Shown: positions 1 through 6,020 of the stretch, piece after piece
Layout of the letters: each line of letters begins with the position of its first letter
Numbering within the stretch: the stretch's first letter is position 1
Origin: Bacteroidota bacterium
GTDB taxonomy: Bacteria; Bacteroidota; Bacteroidia; NS11-12g; UBA955
Assembly (NCBI GenBank): GCA_018969565.1
Contig: JAGWYC010000122.1
Span: 1-6,020, forward strand
Direction: 5' to 3'
DNA: 6,020 nt
Position numbers and translations under genes: made by a program
Notes under the pieces: model-generated
What the model saw: the letters and a program-made list of their open reading frames with translations, nothing else
Told to the model about the DNA's origin: nothing
Database searches by the model: none

Positions 1-1
1 C

Positions 2-223
2 ACAAAGCCGGAAGTATTCATTGAGGAGCCTGAGGTGCGCGACTGGATTGAGGCAGACCTAAAAGTACTGGGAGAAGAACTGGCAAAGTACGCACGCATA
101 CGCGACTTCAAACTGAAGCGTCATCAATTCACTGTGGAAAGCGGGGAACTGACCATTACACTCAAGGCAAAACGCAAGGTCATCCAGCAGAATTATCACG
201 AGGCCATTGAGTCTATGTACTGA
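2..223 (+). CDS. Long-chain acyl-CoA ligase (AMP-forming), C-terminal fragment
   Basis: The reading frame is open from the left edge and ends at TGA 221-223, leaving the last 73 residues of a larger protein. An in-frame GTG at 35 is very unlikely to be the start, because the family resemblance continues upstream of it to the window edge. The visible part is the small C-terminal lid domain of the ANL (acyl-CoA synthetase) superfamily: an alpha-helical stretch (DLKVLGEELAKYARI), then a strand (FTVESGELT), then TLKAKRKVI and a closing helix ending in SMY. In this family the lysine of the TPTxKxKR segment takes part in adenylation; here the segment reads TITLKAKR, with Ile replacing the usual Pro. 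The reaction would be ATP-dependent activation of a fatty acid to acyl-CoA through an acyl-AMP intermediate, in the cytoplasm or at the inner membrane face. Substrate chain length cannot be judged from this fragment. It probably ends its own transcription unit, since 62 non-coding bases follow. Confidence 0.8.
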   Translation, partial: TKPEVFIEEPEVRDWIEADLKVLGEELAKYARIRDFKLKRHQFTVESGELTITLKAKRKVIQQNYHEAIESMY

Positions 224-246
224 TGACCGTACTTATCCGATTAATT

Positions 247-274
247 GATTAGTTTTGAAGACGAAAACTTAATC
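247..274. repeat. AT-rich inverted repeat in the 62-base intergenic gap
   Basis: GATTAGTTTT at 247-256 pairs with AAAAC-T-TAATC at 264-274, giving ten base pairs with a single bulged T at 269 and a 7-base loop. A second register, AGTTTT at 251-256 with AAAACT at 264-269, is also perfect over six pairs. No T-run follows the right arm, so a standard intrinsic terminator for the acyl-CoA ligase gene is not well supported. The repeat could instead be an operator, a leader hairpin of the downstream operon, or a weak terminator. Confidence 0.4.
250..257 (+). promoter_or_regulatory. Possible Bacteroidota-type -7 promoter element
   Basis: TAGTTTTG at 250-257 fits the known Bacteroidota housekeeping -7 consensus TAnnTTTG exactly. 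It would start transcription near base 263-265, about 20 bases before the GTG start of the sugar-phosphate transferase gene. No convincing -33 TTTG or TTG lies at the expected distance upstream, around 225-231, which lowers confidence. The element lies partly in the left arm of the inverted repeat at 247-274, so either reading could be the functional one. Confidence 0.33.
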
Positions 275-285
275 TGCTCCCCTCT

Positions 286-1287
286 GTGCTGAACTATTGG
301 TCTCTGTTGCTGTCAGCCGCTTCTACTTCCGCTTTTGTAGCGCTTTATCTGCTGCTGGGTAGGAAGTTCGGTTTGTACGACCATCCCAACGGGCGAAGCT
401 CGCATGCCACTCCAACCATGACGGGTATGGGCCTGGTTCTTGTTTGCGCTTTTATGTTCTATGGGTTCTCTACCGGATTTACCCTGCCGGACTACTTTGT
501 TATCGGTGTGCTTATGCTGGCAACCGTGAGCTTCATAGATGATTTAATCTTCCTGAAGCATTCCCTGCGCTTCATGTTCCAGATTCTGGCCTTGTTGCTG
601 ATGCTTTGGCAGTTGCCTTTCGCTTCGCAAAGCCAGGAACAATTGGTACTTACCATTGCCGGGGTGATTTTCGGAATTGGGGTGCTCAATGCATTTAATT
701 TCATGGATGGCATCAATGGCATGCTGTTGCTCAATAGTTTTGTTATTCTGGGCAGCTTCTTTTACCTGAATGAATTTGTCAGCGATGAACAGGGTAAACC
801 ACTGCATTTTACAGACAGCAATTTCATTGTTGCCATGATGATAGCGGTAGCCATTATGGCGACGCTCAATGTGCGCACTAAAGCTATCGCTTTTATGGGC
901 GACGTGGGCAGCATGACCATCAGCATGATTATATTGTATCTGATGTACAGCCTGCTGCTGGCAACAGGCAATTATATTTACCTGTTACTCTTCTCCATAT
1001 TTGGTATTGATGCAGGGCTTACGGTTGGCTACAAATTGATTTTACGCGAGAATATTTTTGTTCCGCACCGCGATTTCTTGTTTAAACGACTGGTGCATAT
1101 TGCCCGCTTCCCGCATTTGAAGGTGAGCATTGGTTATGCCCTTGCCCAGTTGTTCATTAACTCCTTAGTGCTGCTGCTGCCTGCATCCATGAAATACGCA
1201 CAGCAACTATCCTTGTTGTTTATCGGCCTGATTGTACAGGTGGTTGCATATATGCTGCTAAGGAATTCCATGGTTCGTCGTAAATAA
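286..1287 (+). CDS. Polyprenyl-phosphate sugar-1-phosphate transferase (WecA/MraY family)
   Basis: This 333-residue membrane enzyme belongs to glycosyltransferase family 4 in the WecA/TagO/WbpL/MraY sense. It would transfer a sugar-1-phosphate (GlcNAc-1-P or a related N-acetylhexosamine) from a UDP-sugar to undecaprenyl phosphate on the cytoplasmic face, the first committed step of a lipid-linked glycan. About 11 hydrophobic segments are visible. Family motifs come in the right order: DHPNGRSSH (32-40), FIDD with the Mg-binding pair D85-D86, NAFNFMDGINGM (135-146) with N138 and D141, GDVGS (205-209), GIDAG (240-244) and the C-terminal PHRDFLFKRLVH (260-271). The usual PTPRGGG segment is altered to PTMTGMG (43-49). 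The start is GTG at 286; the frame is open only back to a TGA at 256-258, and no ATG or Shine-Dalgarno is available. The gene leads a three-gene unit with an O-acylation pair, pointing to O-antigen, capsule or exopolysaccharide rather than peptidoglycan. WecA-like and WbpL-like sugar specificity cannot be told apart here. Confidence 0.9.
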   Translation: MLNYWSLLLSAASTSAFVALYLLLGRKFGLYDHPNGRSSHATPTMTGMGLVLVCAFMFYGFSTGFTLPDYFVIGVLMLATVSFIDDLIFLKHSLRFMFQILALLLMLWQLPFASQSQEQLVLTIAGVIFGIGVLNAFNFMDGINGMLLLNSFVILGSFFYLNEFVSDEQGKPLHFTDSNFIVAMMIAVAIMATLNVRTKAIAFMGDVGSMTISMIILYLMYSLLLATGNYIYLLLFSIFGIDAGLTVGYKLILRENIFVPHRDFLFKRLVHIARFPHLKVSIGYALAQLFINSLVLLLPASMKYAQQLSLLFIGLIVQVVAYMLLRNSMVRRK

Positions 1288-1304
1288 TTTGCACAGGCAC
1301 AGGG

Positions 1305-2741
1305 ATGCTGTTTAACTCACTTAGCTTCCTGTTCCTGTTTCTGCCGCTGTGCCTGTTGTGTTATTACGGCAGTCCTCATCGCTACCGAAATACCATTCTG
1401 CTGTTGTTCAGCCTGGTGTTCTTCGCCTGGGGTGGTGTATCGTACACGTGGTTGCTCTTTGGAAGCATGGCGCTGAATTACGGCGGTGCACTGATGATTC
1501 ATTCCGCGAAAACAACGCAAAGTCGCAAAGCATTTCTGATAGGGGCGCTGGGGTTGAACCTCTGCCTGCTCGTATGGTTCAAATACGCAGGTTTTCTTGC
1601 GATTAATCTGAATGACTTAATCTCGATCGCAGGGCTGAACACAATCCCTGTGCCCCAGATAGCGCTGCCCATCGGCATTTCATTCTATACCTTCCACGGT
1701 ATCAGCTATATCGTTGATGTATATCGCCATGTTACGCCCGTTCAGAAAAGTCCGGTGCGCATGGCTTTGTACATCAGCCTGTTTCCGCAACTCATTGCCG
1801 GTCCGATTGTGCGTTACAGCCAGATTGCCGGGCAACTGAGCCTGAGGAAATTTTCTTACAGCCTGTTTAATAAGGGATTACAGCGCTTTCTGATTGGCTT
1901 AGGAAAGAAGGTTATAGTAGCCAATAACCTGGCACTGGCTGCCGATACGCTGTGGGGCGTGGAATTTAGCGACATGTCGTGCAGCACGGCCTGGCTGGGC
2001 ATCATTTGCTATACCCTGCAGATATATACCGACTTTTCAGCATACAGCGACATGGCCATCGGCTTAGCCGCCTTGTTTGGCTTCGAGTTCCCGGAGAATT
2101 TCAATCTTCCATACACAGCAAGGAGTATGAAGGATTTTTGGTCGCGTTGGCATATTTCCCTTTCGTCATGGTTTCGCGATTATGTGTATATCCCTCTGGG
2201 CGGCAATCGTGAAGGGATTGGAAAAACCTATCGCAACCTCCTGCTGGTATTTATACTGACCGGTTTCTGGCATGGCTCCAGTTGGAATTTTCTCTTCTGG
2301 GGGCTGTTTCACGGGGTATTTCTGATGCTGGAACGCGGGCGCTTCGGAAGATTTCTCGAGCGCATACCTTCCTGGCTCAGGCATGCTTATACCTTGTTGA
2401 TTATCCTGCTTAGTTGGGTGCCTTTTCGTGCGCCTGATTTACATGCGGCTTTCCGGTACTATGGCCGTCTCTTCGATTTCACACCATTTACTGCCCATAA
2501 GTACAACGAGTATATCCAGGCGTCTTTGATGAATCGCGAGTTGCTTCTGGTTTTGTTCCTTGCGGTATTAGGCAGCGCCGGTTTTTTTGCCTTTGCCGCG
2601 CGCAAACTGGAATTGATGAAGGGAATTGCGGCTAATTCCTGGCAGTTGTTGGCCTTGGCCGGGTATCTGCTCATATTCTGGTGGAGCGTAGCCTTGATCC
2701 TGGCAGGTTCCTATAGCCCCTTTATTTATTTCCGATTTTGA
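1305..2741 (+). CDS. MBOAT family O-acyltransferase, AlgI-like
   Basis: This 478-residue polytopic inner-membrane protein is of the AlgI/DltB branch of the membrane-bound O-acyltransferases. Members take an acyl group, commonly acetyl, from a cytoplasmic donor and hand it across the membrane to a periplasmic partner. The N-terminus (LFNSLSFLFLFLP) is characteristic. It is followed by LPIGISFYTFHGISYIVDVY (121-140), LFPQLIAGPIVRYSQI (159-174), DFSAYSDMAIGLA (243-255), FWSRWHISLSSWFRDYVYIP (278-297) and the LTGFWHGSSWNF signature (318-329). H323 aligns with the catalytic histidine known as H322 in Pseudomonas AlgI; H283 lies in the conserved RWHISL segment. The end FIYFRF resembles the conserved FIYFQF tail, so the protein looks full length. 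The ATG at 1305 begins 17 bases after the previous stop; AGGG abuts it directly, too close to act as a normal ribosome binding site. Its stop overlaps the next gene, an AlgJ/AlgX-like partner, which supports polysaccharide O-acetylation. The actual acyl group and glycan are inferred. Confidence 0.95.
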   Translation: MLFNSLSFLFLFLPLCLLCYYGSPHRYRNTILLLFSLVFFAWGGVSYTWLLFGSMALNYGGALMIHSAKTTQSRKAFLIGALGLNLCLLVWFKYAGFLAINLNDLISIAGLNTIPVPQIALPIGISFYTFHGISYIVDVYRHVTPVQKSPVRMALYISLFPQLIAGPIVRYSQIAGQLSLRKFSYSLFNKGLQRFLIGLGKKVIVANNLALAADTLWGVEFSDMSCSTAWLGIICYTLQIYTDFSAYSDMAIGLAALFGFEFPENFNLPYTARSMKDFWSRWHISLSSWFRDYVYIPLGGNREGIGKTYRNLLLVFILTGFWHGSSWNFLFWGLFHGVFLMLERGRFGRFLERIPSWLRHAYTLLIILLSWVPFRAPDLHAAFRYYGRLFDFTPFTAHKYNEYIQASLMNRELLLVLFLAVLGSAGFFAFAARKLELMKGIAANSWQLLALAGYLLIFWWSVALILAGSYSPFIYFRF

Positions 2742-3883
2742 AGCAGGAATTGAACATCATACAGCGTTTTTTACCGCTTGCATTTGGGCTTTCGCTGCTG
2801 TTTCCCTGGATAAATGCGTTTACCGCTTGGGTTCCAAGGCAGAACACCGAAAACAGAACGCCTGCAGCCTTCCCCGACAGGAAAACCCCGCTTGCTTCCA
2901 TCCCGGGCCGATTTGATACTGCGTTCTCCGATTTTTTCAGCTTGCGCAGCGCCCTGATGCGCCTGTATGGAACGGCCAACCTGAACCTGTTTCATAAATC
3001 GCCCATTCCCACCATGGCCTACCTGGGTCGTGATGGCTGGATGTATATCACACGGAAGGAGCTGGCCACTTTTGATGGCAGCATGCGTTTCCGTAAGGGT
3101 GAACTGGACAGCATAGGAGTAAAACTGCTGCGCCGCGAAAGCTACCTGCGCAACCGAAATTGTCGCTTTTATCTGGCCATCGCCCCGGTCAAGCAATCTG
3201 TTTATCCGGAATTTCAGCCTGCGTATATCAGAAATCTGGAGGCGCCGAACCGCAGCGATCAGCTCATACAATATCTGCGCAGTAAAACACGCATTCAGGT
3301 GATAGACCTCAGAGCGGCGCTGCGGCAGGCAAAAAAGGCGGGCGCACCGCGTATGTTCCATAAAACAGATAATCACTGGAACCGCTTTGGCGCCTGGAAT
3401 GCCGCAGTTGCCATGGTGCAGCGTGTGCAACACGATTTCCCCGACATTGAGACCGCCCGTTTATGGCGCATCACCGTGGACAGCAGTGTGCTTGTTTCCG
3501 GGAATATTGCGGGAATGATGGCGCTTTCCGGTATTGCCCGTGAGCCGGATGTTACGGCCGTGCTCGGCGAACATCATACGCATGACACCACCTTATTTCC
3601 CTGGCCCGTGCTACCCTTTGCCAATTCCTGGGAATACCAGATCCGCAAGGTGAACCGCGACAGGAACAGACCCAAGGTGCTGTTTATCAGAGATTCATTT
3701 GGAAGCGATGTGGTGCCTTATCTGTCGGAAGCCTTTGGAGAAACTGTGGCTTTGTTCGATCAATGGCAATACGGCATGAACCTGAAGCAGGTTCATGATT
3801 TTCAGCCTGACGCGGTCATCCTCATGGTGGTGGAAAGCAATCTGGACCACCTGCTGAGTCAGACACCCTTCGCGGAGTTTTAA
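2738..3883 (+). CDS. AlgJ/AlgX-like periplasmic polysaccharide O-acetyltransferase
   Basis: This 381-residue protein has one N-terminal hydrophobic segment (about residues 10-32), best read as a signal anchor or uncleaved signal, and a periplasmic SGNH-hydrolase-like domain of the AlgX/AlgJ (DHHW) type. Visible landmarks are YLGRDGWMYI (95-104), FYLAIAPVKQSVYPE (144-158), the DxH motif in KTDNHWNRFG (209-218) with D211 and H213, and FIRDSFGSDVVPYLSE (316-331) with S320 as the expected nucleophile. D, H and S match in order the catalytic triad known for AlgJ and AlgX. Its length is close to AlgJ and shorter than AlgX, which adds a carbohydrate-binding domain. The start is TTG at 2738 within a TTGA overlap with the MBOAT stop. 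A TAG at 2714-2716 closes the frame upstream and no ATG occurs before residue 74, so a TTG start is the best choice (TTG at 2750 is the alternative). It probably receives the acyl group from the MBOAT protein and places it on a surface glycan. Confidence 0.87.
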   Translation: MKQELNIIQRFLPLAFGLSLLFPWINAFTAWVPRQNTENRTPAAFPDRKTPLASIPGRFDTAFSDFFSLRSALMRLYGTANLNLFHKSPIPTMAYLGRDGWMYITRKELATFDGSMRFRKGELDSIGVKLLRRESYLRNRNCRFYLAIAPVKQSVYPEFQPAYIRNLEAPNRSDQLIQYLRSKTRIQVIDLRAALRQAKKAGAPRMFHKTDNHWNRFGAWNAAVAMVQRVQHDFPDIETARLWRITVDSSVLVSGNIAGMMALSGIAREPDVTAVLGEHHTHDTTLFPWPVLPFANSWEYQIRKVNRDRNRPKVLFIRDSFGSDVVPYLSEAFGETVALFDQWQYGMNLKQVHDFQPDAVILMVVESNLDHLLSQTPFAEF

Positions 3884-3907
3884 TTTGTTTCAATCCCGAA
3901 ACTCCGC
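3872..3907. terminator. Perfect 9-base inverted repeat at the convergent gene junction
   Basis: GCGGAGTTT at 3872-3880 is repeated as its exact reverse complement AAACTCCGC at 3899-3907, with an 18-base AT-rich loop. The left arm consists of the last three sense codons (Ala-Glu-Phe) of the AlgJ/AlgX-like gene, and the right arm lies 7 bases before the gmhA stop codon region. The position between two convergent genes suggests a shared bidirectional terminator. Against this, the loop is long and neither side has a clear T-run after the stem, so the terminator reading is tentative while the repeat itself is certain. Confidence 0.4.
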
Positions 3908-3913
3908 ATCCTG

Positions 3914-4498
3914 CTAAAAGGAGAGTCCGGTATTGTGTTCGATAAAGTCAATCAGGGAATGAATTACCTTGATGTGAATTTCCTGGGCGCGATCGGCAAA
4001 TTCGCTGTGGGGTGCCCTGATTTCCACATCGCACAATGGTCCGGCCAAACCGCCATCTTTTCCCGTGAGGCCGATGACCTTCATGCCTTTGTTCCTGGCC
4101 GCTTCAACAGCGCGGATGATATTAGCGGAATTGCCGCTGGTGCTGATGGCCAAAAGTACATCTCCGGGGCGGCCCAAGGCTTCTACTGAACGGGAAAACA
4201 CAAACTCAAATCCATAGTCATTGCCCACACAGCTCAGGTGGCTCACGTCGCTGATGGCCATGGCGGATAATGCCGGCCTGTCCTTGCGGTAGCGGCCGCT
4301 GAGTTCTTCGGCAAAGTGCATGGCATCACAATGACTGCCGCCATTGCCGCATGACATGATTTTACCGCCCTTGTTCAGACTTTCCACGCACAGCACTCCG
4401 GCCTTGTGGATCGATTCCATATTCCGCTTATCTGAGAGGAATGCCTGAAGTATCCGCCCTGCTTCTTCAAAATGTTGTTGAATTCGTTCTGTACTCAT
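3914..4498 (-). CDS. gmhA: Phosphoheptose isomerase (sedoheptulose 7-phosphate isomerase)
   Basis: This 194-residue SIS-domain enzyme converts D-sedoheptulose 7-phosphate to D-glycero-D-manno-heptose 7-phosphate in the cytoplasm, the first step of ADP-heptose synthesis for lipopolysaccharide core or other heptose glycans. Recognition is strong: SCGNGGSHCDAMHFAEEL (49-66), GRYRKDRP (68-75), AISDVSHLSCVGNDYGF (81-97), AISTSGNSAN (117-126), LTGKDGG (144-150) and RAQEIHIKVIH (170-180). H61, E65, Q172 and H180, known as zinc and catalytic residues in GmhA enzymes, are all present, and E65 and H180 carry the same numbers as in the E. coli enzyme as I recall it. Length is typical (about 192-197). 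The ATG start (4496-4498, read on the minus strand) overlaps the upstream dsbD stop as ATGA, indicating translational coupling; no strong Shine-Dalgarno precedes it. No other heptose-pathway gene (hldE, gmhB, hldD) is in view. The gene is intact and is the last of its unit, facing the plus-strand operon across 30 bases. Confidence 0.96.
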   Translation of the reverse strand: MSTERIQQHFEEAGRILQAFLSDKRNMESIHKAGVLCVESLNKGGKIMSCGNGGSHCDAMHFAEELSGRYRKDRPALSAMAISDVSHLSCVGNDYGFEFVFSRSVEALGRPGDVLLAISTSGNSANIIRAVEAARNKGMKVIGLTGKDGGLAGPLCDVEIRAPHSEFADRAQEIHIKVIHSLIDFIEHNTGLSF

Positions 4499-6020
4499 GG
4501 CCTGATGGCTTGTTTTTGTTTGAAGTTCTTCAAACCTGCTTCCAGAAATGCGGTAAAGGCTTCCGGCTTGTAGTTGAATGACTCTGCGGAACCGGCAGCC
4601 TGCAGCATGTCTTCATGGCCATCAAGCAGAATATAAAGAGGTTGAGCATTGGCCCCGAAATAGCAGAGTTCTATATCGGCATTCTTGGCGCCGAGTTCGG
4701 TGATTTTTTCTCCGCTCCATCGGCTGTAGAATTGTTCTTCTGCGGGAAGCTTAATTTTGTGGTCATCCACGTAGAGTGAGGCGATCACAAATTCTTCACG
4801 CAATAATTTTAAAACAGAAGGATGGCTCCATACCATTTCTTCCATCTTACGGCAATTTACGCAGCCATGTCCGGTGAAGTCTATGAACAAAGGTTTTTTC
4901 AGCTCCCTGGATGCTGCCAGTGCTTCATCATAATCGAAATAACCTACCAGTCCATGCGGCAGGTGCAACTGATCGGCATATCGGGGTTTCCCAATCACAT
5001 TGCCACTAAGTCCAGCAGCTTCGCGGATGCTTCTGTTGATGTCGAAATCCTGAGTATGCATTGGAGGCAGGTAGCCCGCCAGAAATTTCAGCGGCGCACC
5101 CCACATACCGGGTATCAGATAAACCACAAAACTGAAGGTGGCAATAACCAGGCTCAGACGTCCGATGCCCAGTGGCCCGGGTTCGCTGTCGTGGGAGAAT
5201 CTGATTTTCCCAAGAAGATAAAGCCCCATCAGGGTGAATATGGCAATCCACAGAGCCAGATACACCTCACGGTCCAACAGTCGCCAGTGGTAGGTTTGGT
5301 CGGCAATGCTGAGGAATTTTAATGCGAAGGCCACTTCCAGGAAGCCGAGTACCACTTTTACGCTGTTCAGCCAACCGCCTGATTTGGGGAGGCTGTTCAA
5401 CCAGGAAGGAAACAGGGCAAACAGCCCGAAGGGCAGTGCAAAAGCCAGGGAAAAACCAAACATGCCCACCACAGGGGTCAGGAAATTGCCGGTGATGGAC
5501 TGTGCCAGCACGGTTCCGACAATAGGGCCTGTACAACTGAAAGAAACCAAAGCAATGGTCAGGGCCATGAACACGGGACCCAGAATTCCACCTTTATCGG
5601 CCTGCCTGTCCACTTTATTCACCAGTGAAGCCGGCAGAATCAGTTCGAAGGCACCGAAGAAGGAAGCAGCAAACACCAGGAAAATGATGAAAAAGAACAA
5701 ATTGGGAATCCAGTGCGTACTGACCCAGTTTCCGGCATCAGCGCCAAAAGCAAAAGCTACCAGTGTTCCCAGGATGGTGTAAATCGCAATGATGGAAAAT
5801 GCGAAAATCAGGGCTTCCCGGATGGCTACGGCCCTGTTTTTGGTTTTCATGAAGAAGGTTACCGTCATGGGTATCATCGGGAATACACAAGGCGTGATGA
5901 GGCCCAGCAGTCCTGATACGAAGGCCAGCAGGAATAAAGTCCCCAGTCCTTGATTTTGCACCGGAATACTTCCGCCAAAGGTTTTAGGATTACAGGTGCC
6001 GGCTTCATTCGGTCCGGAGG
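4495..6020 (-). CDS. dsbD: Thiol:disulfide interchange protein DsbD, 5' end beyond window
   Basis: This protein would move electrons from cytoplasmic thioredoxin through the inner membrane to periplasmic thiol partners. The frame is open to the right edge: 19 more codons precede the GTG at 5961, so that GTG is almost certainly an internal valine and the N-terminal part is missing. Numbering from that valine, about eight membrane segments span residues 8-285. They include ITPCVFPMIPMTV with C25 and SFSCTGPIVGT with C143, the counterparts of the transmembrane redox cysteines of DsbD. A periplasmic linker follows, then a thioredoxin-like C-terminal domain with FIDFTGHGCVNCRKMEEMVW (359-378; C367 and C370 form the CVNC active site) and QPLYILLD, where P441 fits the cis-proline of the fold. 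Whether an N-terminal DsbD-alpha domain exists cannot be seen. A cysteine occurs in the visible upstream stretch (AGTCNP). The stop TGA overlaps the gmhA start by four bases. The CcdA-plus-thioredoxin fusion makes DsbD/ScsB-type the best call; a role in cytochrome c maturation is possible. Confidence 0.92.
   Translation of the reverse strand, partial: SGPNEAGTCNPKTFGGSIPVQNQGLGTLFLLAFVSGLLGLITPCVFPMIPMTVTFFMKTKNRAVAIREALIFAFSIIAIYTILGTLVAFAFGADAGNWVSTHWIPNLFFFIIFLVFAASFFGAFELILPASLVNKVDRQADKGGILGPVFMALTIALVSFSCTGPIVGTVLAQSITGNFLTPVVGMFGFSLAFALPFGLFALFPSWLNSLPKSGGWLNSVKVVLGFLEVAFALKFLSIADQTYHWRLLDREVYLALWIAIFTLMGLYLLGKIRFSHDSEPGPLGIGRLSLVIATFSFVVYLIPGMWGAPLKFLAGYLPPMHTQDFDINRSIREAAGLSGNVIGKPRYADQLHLPHGLVGYFDYDEALAASRELKKPLFIDFTGHGCVNCRKMEEMVWSHPSVLKLLREEFVIASLYVDDHKIKLPAEEQFYSRWSGEKITELGAKNADIELCYFGANAQPLYILLDGHEDMLQAAGSAESFNYKPEAFTAFLEAGLKNFKQKQAIRP

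Noticed and set aside
35..223. A stand-alone 62-residue protein starting at GTG 35
   Set aside because: The frame is open to the left edge and the sequence is the C-terminal lid domain of an acyl-CoA ligase, so this is a fragment rather than a small gene.
286..1287. Assignment of the first operon gene as MraY (peptidoglycan synthesis)
   Set aside because: It has the DHPNGRSSH and PHRDFLFKRLVH type motifs of WecA/WbpL-like enzymes, lacks the MraY HHHxE-type signature, and is not near mur genes.
1285..1291. TAATTTG just after the stop of the transferase gene as a promoter for the MBOAT gene
   Set aside because: It has one spacer base too few for TAnnTTTG, no upstream partner element, and the tight spacing favours a shared transcript.
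2771..3433. A 220-codon open frame on the minus strand opposite the AlgJ/AlgX-like gene
   Set aside because: It runs antisense to a gene whose motifs and length are convincing, its translation shows no recognisable domain, and it is best explained as a shadow of codon bias.
3881..3887. TAATTTG after the AlgJ/AlgX-like gene as a promoter
   Set aside because: It has the same spacing defect, and it would drive transcription into the convergent gmhA gene with no plus-strand gene to express.
4822..5782. Two plus-strand open frames of 166 and 158 codons opposite dsbD
   Set aside because: Both lie wholly inside the well-supported dsbD frame on the other strand, and their translations look like antisense readings of membrane segments.

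Overview
The window looks like ordinary chromosomal DNA of a member of the Bacteroidota. This rests on protein style (a long-chain acyl-CoA ligase tail, a DsbD with a CVNC thioredoxin domain, an MBOAT protein ending in FIYFRF), the near absence of Shine-Dalgarno sequences, and one match to the Bacteroidota -7 promoter consensus TAnnTTTG. The lineage call is made from recognised family style, not from a database search. No tRNA, rRNA, CRISPR array, insertion sequence or phage gene is visible. Coding density is very high; the largest non-coding gap is 62 bases.

Layout: (1) Bases 2-223 hold the last 73 codons of an AMP-forming acyl-CoA ligase that enters from the left. (2) A 62-base gap holds an AT-rich inverted repeat that overlaps a possible promoter. 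(3) Bases 286-3883 hold three tightly packed plus-strand genes: a WecA/MraY-type polyprenyl-phosphate sugar-1-phosphate transferase, an AlgI-like MBOAT acyltransferase and an AlgJ/AlgX-like periplasmic SGNH-type acyltransferase. The first two are 17 bases apart; the last two share a 4-base TTGA overlap. (4) A 30-base convergent junction includes part of a perfect 9-base inverted repeat that spans the end of the third gene. (5) On the minus strand, a dsbD-type thiol:disulfide interchange gene, whose true start lies beyond the right edge, is followed with a 4-base ATGA overlap by gmhA, phosphoheptose isomerase.

How the parts fit: the plus-strand trio reads as a small surface-polysaccharide module. 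The first enzyme would load the first sugar phosphate onto the lipid carrier. The MBOAT protein would pass an acyl group, most likely acetyl, across the inner membrane, and the AlgJ/AlgX-like protein would place it on the glycan in the periplasm. GmhA on the other strand makes the first intermediate of the ADP-heptose pathway, so both sides of the junction touch envelope glycan synthesis. DsbD would carry reducing power from the cytoplasm to the periplasm.

I found no clearly new system. The most interesting point is the initiating transferase sitting directly beside a complete O-acylation pair, without the rest of a polysaccharide cluster in view.
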